Shown piece by piece: positions 61,964-64,000 of a stretch of DNA of 64,000 nt; the stretch's first letter is position 1; each line of letters opens with the position of its first letter. The DNA comes from Mangrovimicrobium sp033283385. Lineage in GTDB: Bacteria > Pseudomonadota > Gammaproteobacteria > Pseudomonadales > Halieaceae. The notes below the pieces were generated by a model. That model made no database searches. It saw only the letters and a program-made list of their open reading frames with translations, and was not told the DNA's origin. The DNA lies in contig JAWMQQ010000001.1 of NCBI GenBank assembly GCA_033283385.1, positions 2,604,001 through 2,668,000 of the forward strand. Direction: 5' to 3'. A program made the position numbers and the translations under genes.

Positions 61964-62610
61964 TGCTGGGCCAGTCGATCACCCGCAACGCCCTGCTGCT
62001 GGGCCTGTTCGCGGTCGCCACCGCCTCCCTGCTGGCGGGCAGCTACCTGCTGACCCGCGACCGCATCGCCGACGCCAGGCGAGCGGCCGAGGAAAAGGCG
62101 CTGTTGCAGATCGTGCCCGCCGAGCGCCACAATAACTCGATGCTGGACGACACCCTGCCGGTAGGGCGCGACGCCGAGGGCCTGGGCCTGCGCGGCGACA
62201 AGCAGGTCTACCTCGCGCGCAAGGATGGGAAGACCGTGGCGGCGATCATCCCCGCCACCGCCCGCGACGGCTACAGCGGCGATATCGACCTGATCGTCGG
62301 CGTGAATGCGGACGGCAGCGTCGCCGGCGTGCGCGTGCTGGCGCAAAAGGAGACGCCCGGCCTCGGCGACCAGGTGGAGCTGGGCAAGAGCAACTGGGTG
62401 CTGTCCTTCAACGGGCTCTCGCTGGGCAAGCCGCCGGTGGAGTCCTGGAAGGTGAAAAAGGACAAGGGCGTGTTCGACGCCTTCACCGGCGCTACGATCA
62501 CGCCGCGGGCGGTGGTCGGCGCGGTCAAGCGCGTGCTTGAATACGCACAGGCACATCACCGCGAATTGTTCGGCGGGCCGCAAGCGGCCGCCGCAGGAGA
62601 GGCTGACTGA
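61963..62610 (+). CDS. rsxG: Rsx/Rnf electron transport complex subunit G
   Basis: RsxG is the periplasmic-facing FMN carrier. The 215-residue protein has one N-terminal helix (about 8-30) and the FMN-binding domain with QKETPGLGDQVE and FTGATITPRAVV, Thr178 being the expected FMN site. It overlaps both neighbours by one base. It is a distant relative of the FMN-binding protein at 28.9-29.4 kb. Confidence 0.96.
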   Translation: MLGQSITRNALLLGLFAVATASLLAGSYLLTRDRIADARRAAEEKALLQIVPAERHNNSMLDDTLPVGRDAEGLGLRGDKQVYLARKDGKTVAAIIPATARDGYSGDIDLIVGVNADGSVAGVRVLAQKETPGLGDQVELGKSNWVLSFNGLSLGKPPVESWKVKKDKGVFDAFTGATITPRAVVGAVKRVLEYAQAHHRELFGGPQAAAAGEAD

Positions 62611-63323
62611 TGGCCAGTACCAGTTACCGCGAACTCACCCTCAACGGGCTGTGGAAGAACAACCCGGCCATCGTCCAGCTGCTGGGCCTTTGCCCGCTGC
62701 TGGCGGTGACCAGCTCCGTGGTCAACGCCATCGGCCTGGGGCTCGCCACCACGCTGGTGCTGGTGATCTCCAACACCGCCGTCTCGCTGATCCGCAACAT
62801 CGTTTCCGACGCGATCCGCCTGCCCGCCTTCGTCATGATCATCGCCTCGGCGGTAACCTGTATCGAACTGCTGATGCAGGCCTTCGCCTTCGAGCTTTAC
62901 CAGATTCTCGGCATCTTCCTGCCGTTGATCACCACCAACTGCGTGATCCTCGGCCGCGCCGATGGCTTTGCCTGCAAGAACCCGCTGCTGCCGGCGATGA
63001 CCGACGGCCTGATGATGGGTGTGGGCTTCAGCCTGATCCTGGTGCTGCTGGGCACGCTGCGCGAGCTGACCGGCACCGGCGCGGTCTTCGCCAATATGGA
63101 CCTGCTGTTCGGCGCGGGCGCGGCGCAGTGGAAGATTGTCGTGGTGGCGAACTACCAAGCGTTCCTGCTCGCGATCCTGCCGCCGGGCGCATTCATCTTT
63201 ACCGGGCTGATCATCGCGGTGAAGAACATCATCGATTCGCGTATCGAGGCGCGGCGCGCGATGGCGCGCGAAGCGGCCCCGCAGGGCTCCAAACGCGTTC
63301 GCGTCACCGGCACCATCTCGTAG
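62610..63323 (+). CDS. rsxE: Rsx/Rnf electron transport complex subunit E
   Basis: RsxE is the RsxA-homologous membrane subunit. The 237-residue protein has six helices, NNPAIVQLLGLCPLLAVT with the cluster-binding Cys, and LITTNCVILGRADGFACKN. It ends the operon. The nth gene, which often follows, is not present; a REP cluster follows instead. Confidence 0.97.
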   Translation: MASTSYRELTLNGLWKNNPAIVQLLGLCPLLAVTSSVVNAIGLGLATTLVLVISNTAVSLIRNIVSDAIRLPAFVMIIASAVTCIELLMQAFAFELYQILGIFLPLITTNCVILGRADGFACKNPLLPAMTDGLMMGVGFSLILVLLGTLRELTGTGAVFANMDLLFGAGAAQWKIVVVANYQAFLLAILPPGAFIFTGLIIAVKNIIDSRIEARRAMAREAAPQGSKRVRVTGTIS

Positions 63324-63352
63324 GCGCCCGCACCACAGGAGAGAGACGCGCC

Positions 63353-63433
63353 GTAGGAGCCTGCTACGCAGGCGATCATCACCCTGTAGGAGCCTGCTAC
63401 GCAGGCGATATCGCGCGCAGAGCGCGCTCCTAC
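63353..63433. repeat. Cluster of three REP-like units
   Basis: Two direct units GTAGGAGCCTGCTACGCAGGCGAT (63353 on and 63385 on) are followed by an inverted unit with CGCGCGCAGAGCGCGCTCCTAC ending at 63433. The last CTA is the reverse complement of the TAG stop of the gene at 63430-63834. The cluster lies between rsxE and that convergent gene. Confidence 0.88.
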
Positions 63434-63834
63434 GGTGACGATGGTGCGAGGGTCGCGAGGATTTCGTCGACCGCGGCGTCATCCAGGCCGCGCTGCTCCA
63501 GGTCGCAACTGTAGGTGATGTAGAGCAGCATCGGGCCCGCGGCGACATACCACTCGCGAATCGCCGCGCCCTCCTCGACGAAGCTTGCGCCCACGCCGGA
63601 AAAATCGCCGAGTTTCGCCGGGCGCCACTGCTGCCCGCTCTCCGATTCCTCCTCCGCGATCGCGCTGACCTCCGCCGCATCGAACTTGCCGCGCTCCTTG
63701 TGCAGCGTGGAAATCTCGATACAGCCGACATCGTCGCGGTCGCCGATGAGAATACTCTCGTCCTCGGTCTCCGCCCACCATTCCAGCGGCAGTTCCATCG
63801 TCCACCACTCGGTTTCCAGCACGTTGTAGGACAT
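63430..63834 (-). CDS. Hypothetical acidic protein
   Basis: The 134-residue protein is acidic, has no signal peptide or membrane helix, and contains two Trp-rich stretches (ETEWWTMELPLEWWAETEDE). I do not recognise a family. A central GAAIREWYVAAGPMLLYITYSCD segment looks like a beta-sheet core of a small alpha-beta domain. It starts 2 bp after the rimI stop on the same strand, so it is the downstream partner of rimI. Its last codons are CCG TAG GAG, with the stop formed by a REP unit. Confidence 0.7.
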   Translation of the reverse strand: MSYNVLETEWWTMELPLEWWAETEDESILIGDRDDVGCIEISTLHKERGKFDAAEVSAIAEEESESGQQWRPAKLGDFSGVGASFVEEGAAIREWYVAAGPMLLYITYSCDLEQRGLDDAAVDEILATLAPSSP

Positions 63835-63836
63835 GC

Positions 63837-64000
63837 CTATAAACTCCTCGACATCAGCACGGCGTCCTCGAAGCCGCCGGCCGTCCTGTAATAAGCCTTG
63901 CGCAGGCCATCCTCGACAAACCCGTGGCGGGTGTACAGCGCCCTGGCGGCGGCGTTTGATTGCCGCACGTCCAGCAGGCAGCGACGCATACCCCGCTCGC
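63837..64000 (-). CDS. rimI: Ribosomal protein S18 alanine N-acetyltransferase, 3' part
   Basis: The 54 visible C-terminal residues read RMRRCLLDVRQSNAAARALYTRHGF...LRKAYYRTAGGFEDAVLMSRSL. The LLDVR-SNAAA-LY--HGF pattern and the YY-tract followed by EDA-x-x-M are typical of GNAT acetyltransferases of the RimI type, which acetylate the N-terminus of ribosomal protein S18. The 5' part lies beyond the window. Confidence 0.85.
   Translation of the reverse strand, partial: ERGMRRCLLDVRQSNAAARALYTRHGFVEDGLRKAYYRTAGGFEDAVLMSRSL

Overview
The window reads as chromosome of a high-GC, Gram-negative gammaproteobacterium. Gene order matches Pseudomonas-type neighbourhoods at several points: dapA-bamC-MBL; arsC-wrbA-DUF2069 beside yihY; purM-purN-DUF3108 divergent from DUF2066-perM-hda; dcd-mrp divergent from metG; and rsxABCDGE. 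Long TonB-dependent receptors of the marine oligotroph kind, a soluble class III cyclase and the accessory redox genes fit a marine group such as Halieaceae (OM60/NOR5). That placement is inference. No rRNA, tRNA, prophage, insertion sequence or CRISPR array was seen.

Layout. 0-7.5 kb: rsmJ, a cyclase-like protein, an LRR lipoprotein with a lipid A-type acyltransferase, a non-coding palindromic element with 9-bp tandem repeats, then MBL-bamC-dapA and a DUF3806 protein. 7.5-13.4 kb: a five-gene operon of an MCE-type lipid ABC transporter (permease with STAS domain, ATPase, MCE protein, PqiC-like lipoprotein) plus a TonB-dependent receptor. 13.4-22.1 kb: SRAP protein, a Tat-exported flavoprotein with a c-type cytochrome, MscS channel, SppA, DUF2069, WrbA, ArsC, YihY and a TlpA-like thioredoxin lipoprotein. 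22.1-27.5 kb: a REP cluster, a possible minus-strand structured RNA, cysK, a DEAD-box helicase, thpR and prlC. 27.5-30.5 kb: an operon of outer-membrane protein, FMN-binding protein, ApbE and four-helix haem-type membrane protein behind a 13-bp-arm palindrome resembling a Fur box; this is the best candidate for a little-described system. 30.5-34.2 kb: aqpZ, a PTPS-family enzyme without the usual cysteine, a small outer-membrane barrel, an SDR and a YhhQ transporter. 34.2-39.9 kb: amino-acid dehydrogenase, fused indolepyruvate ferredoxin oxidoreductase and an exported MBL hydrolase. 40-47 kb: NMT1/TauT-type ABC transporter with a 2-oxoglutarate oxygenase, then an Lrp regulator, aminotransferase and omega-amidase, and a DUF3014 protein. 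47-57.6 kb: OmpA-family protein and housekeeping genes (hda, perM, purM, purN, dcd, mrp, metG). 57.7-63.3 kb: the complete Rsx/Rnf electron-transport operon, then a small unknown gene and the end of rimI.

Two themes link the regions. First, extracytosolic flavin chemistry: ApbE (28 kb) is the flavin transferase expected to load FMN on its neighbour and on RsxD and RsxG 30 kb away, and a flavoprotein/cytochrome pair lies at 14-16 kb. Second, a family of short REP-like palindromes (core GTAGGAGC...GCTCCTAC) recurs at five places. It forms the stop codon of three genes and is read in frame inside metG.
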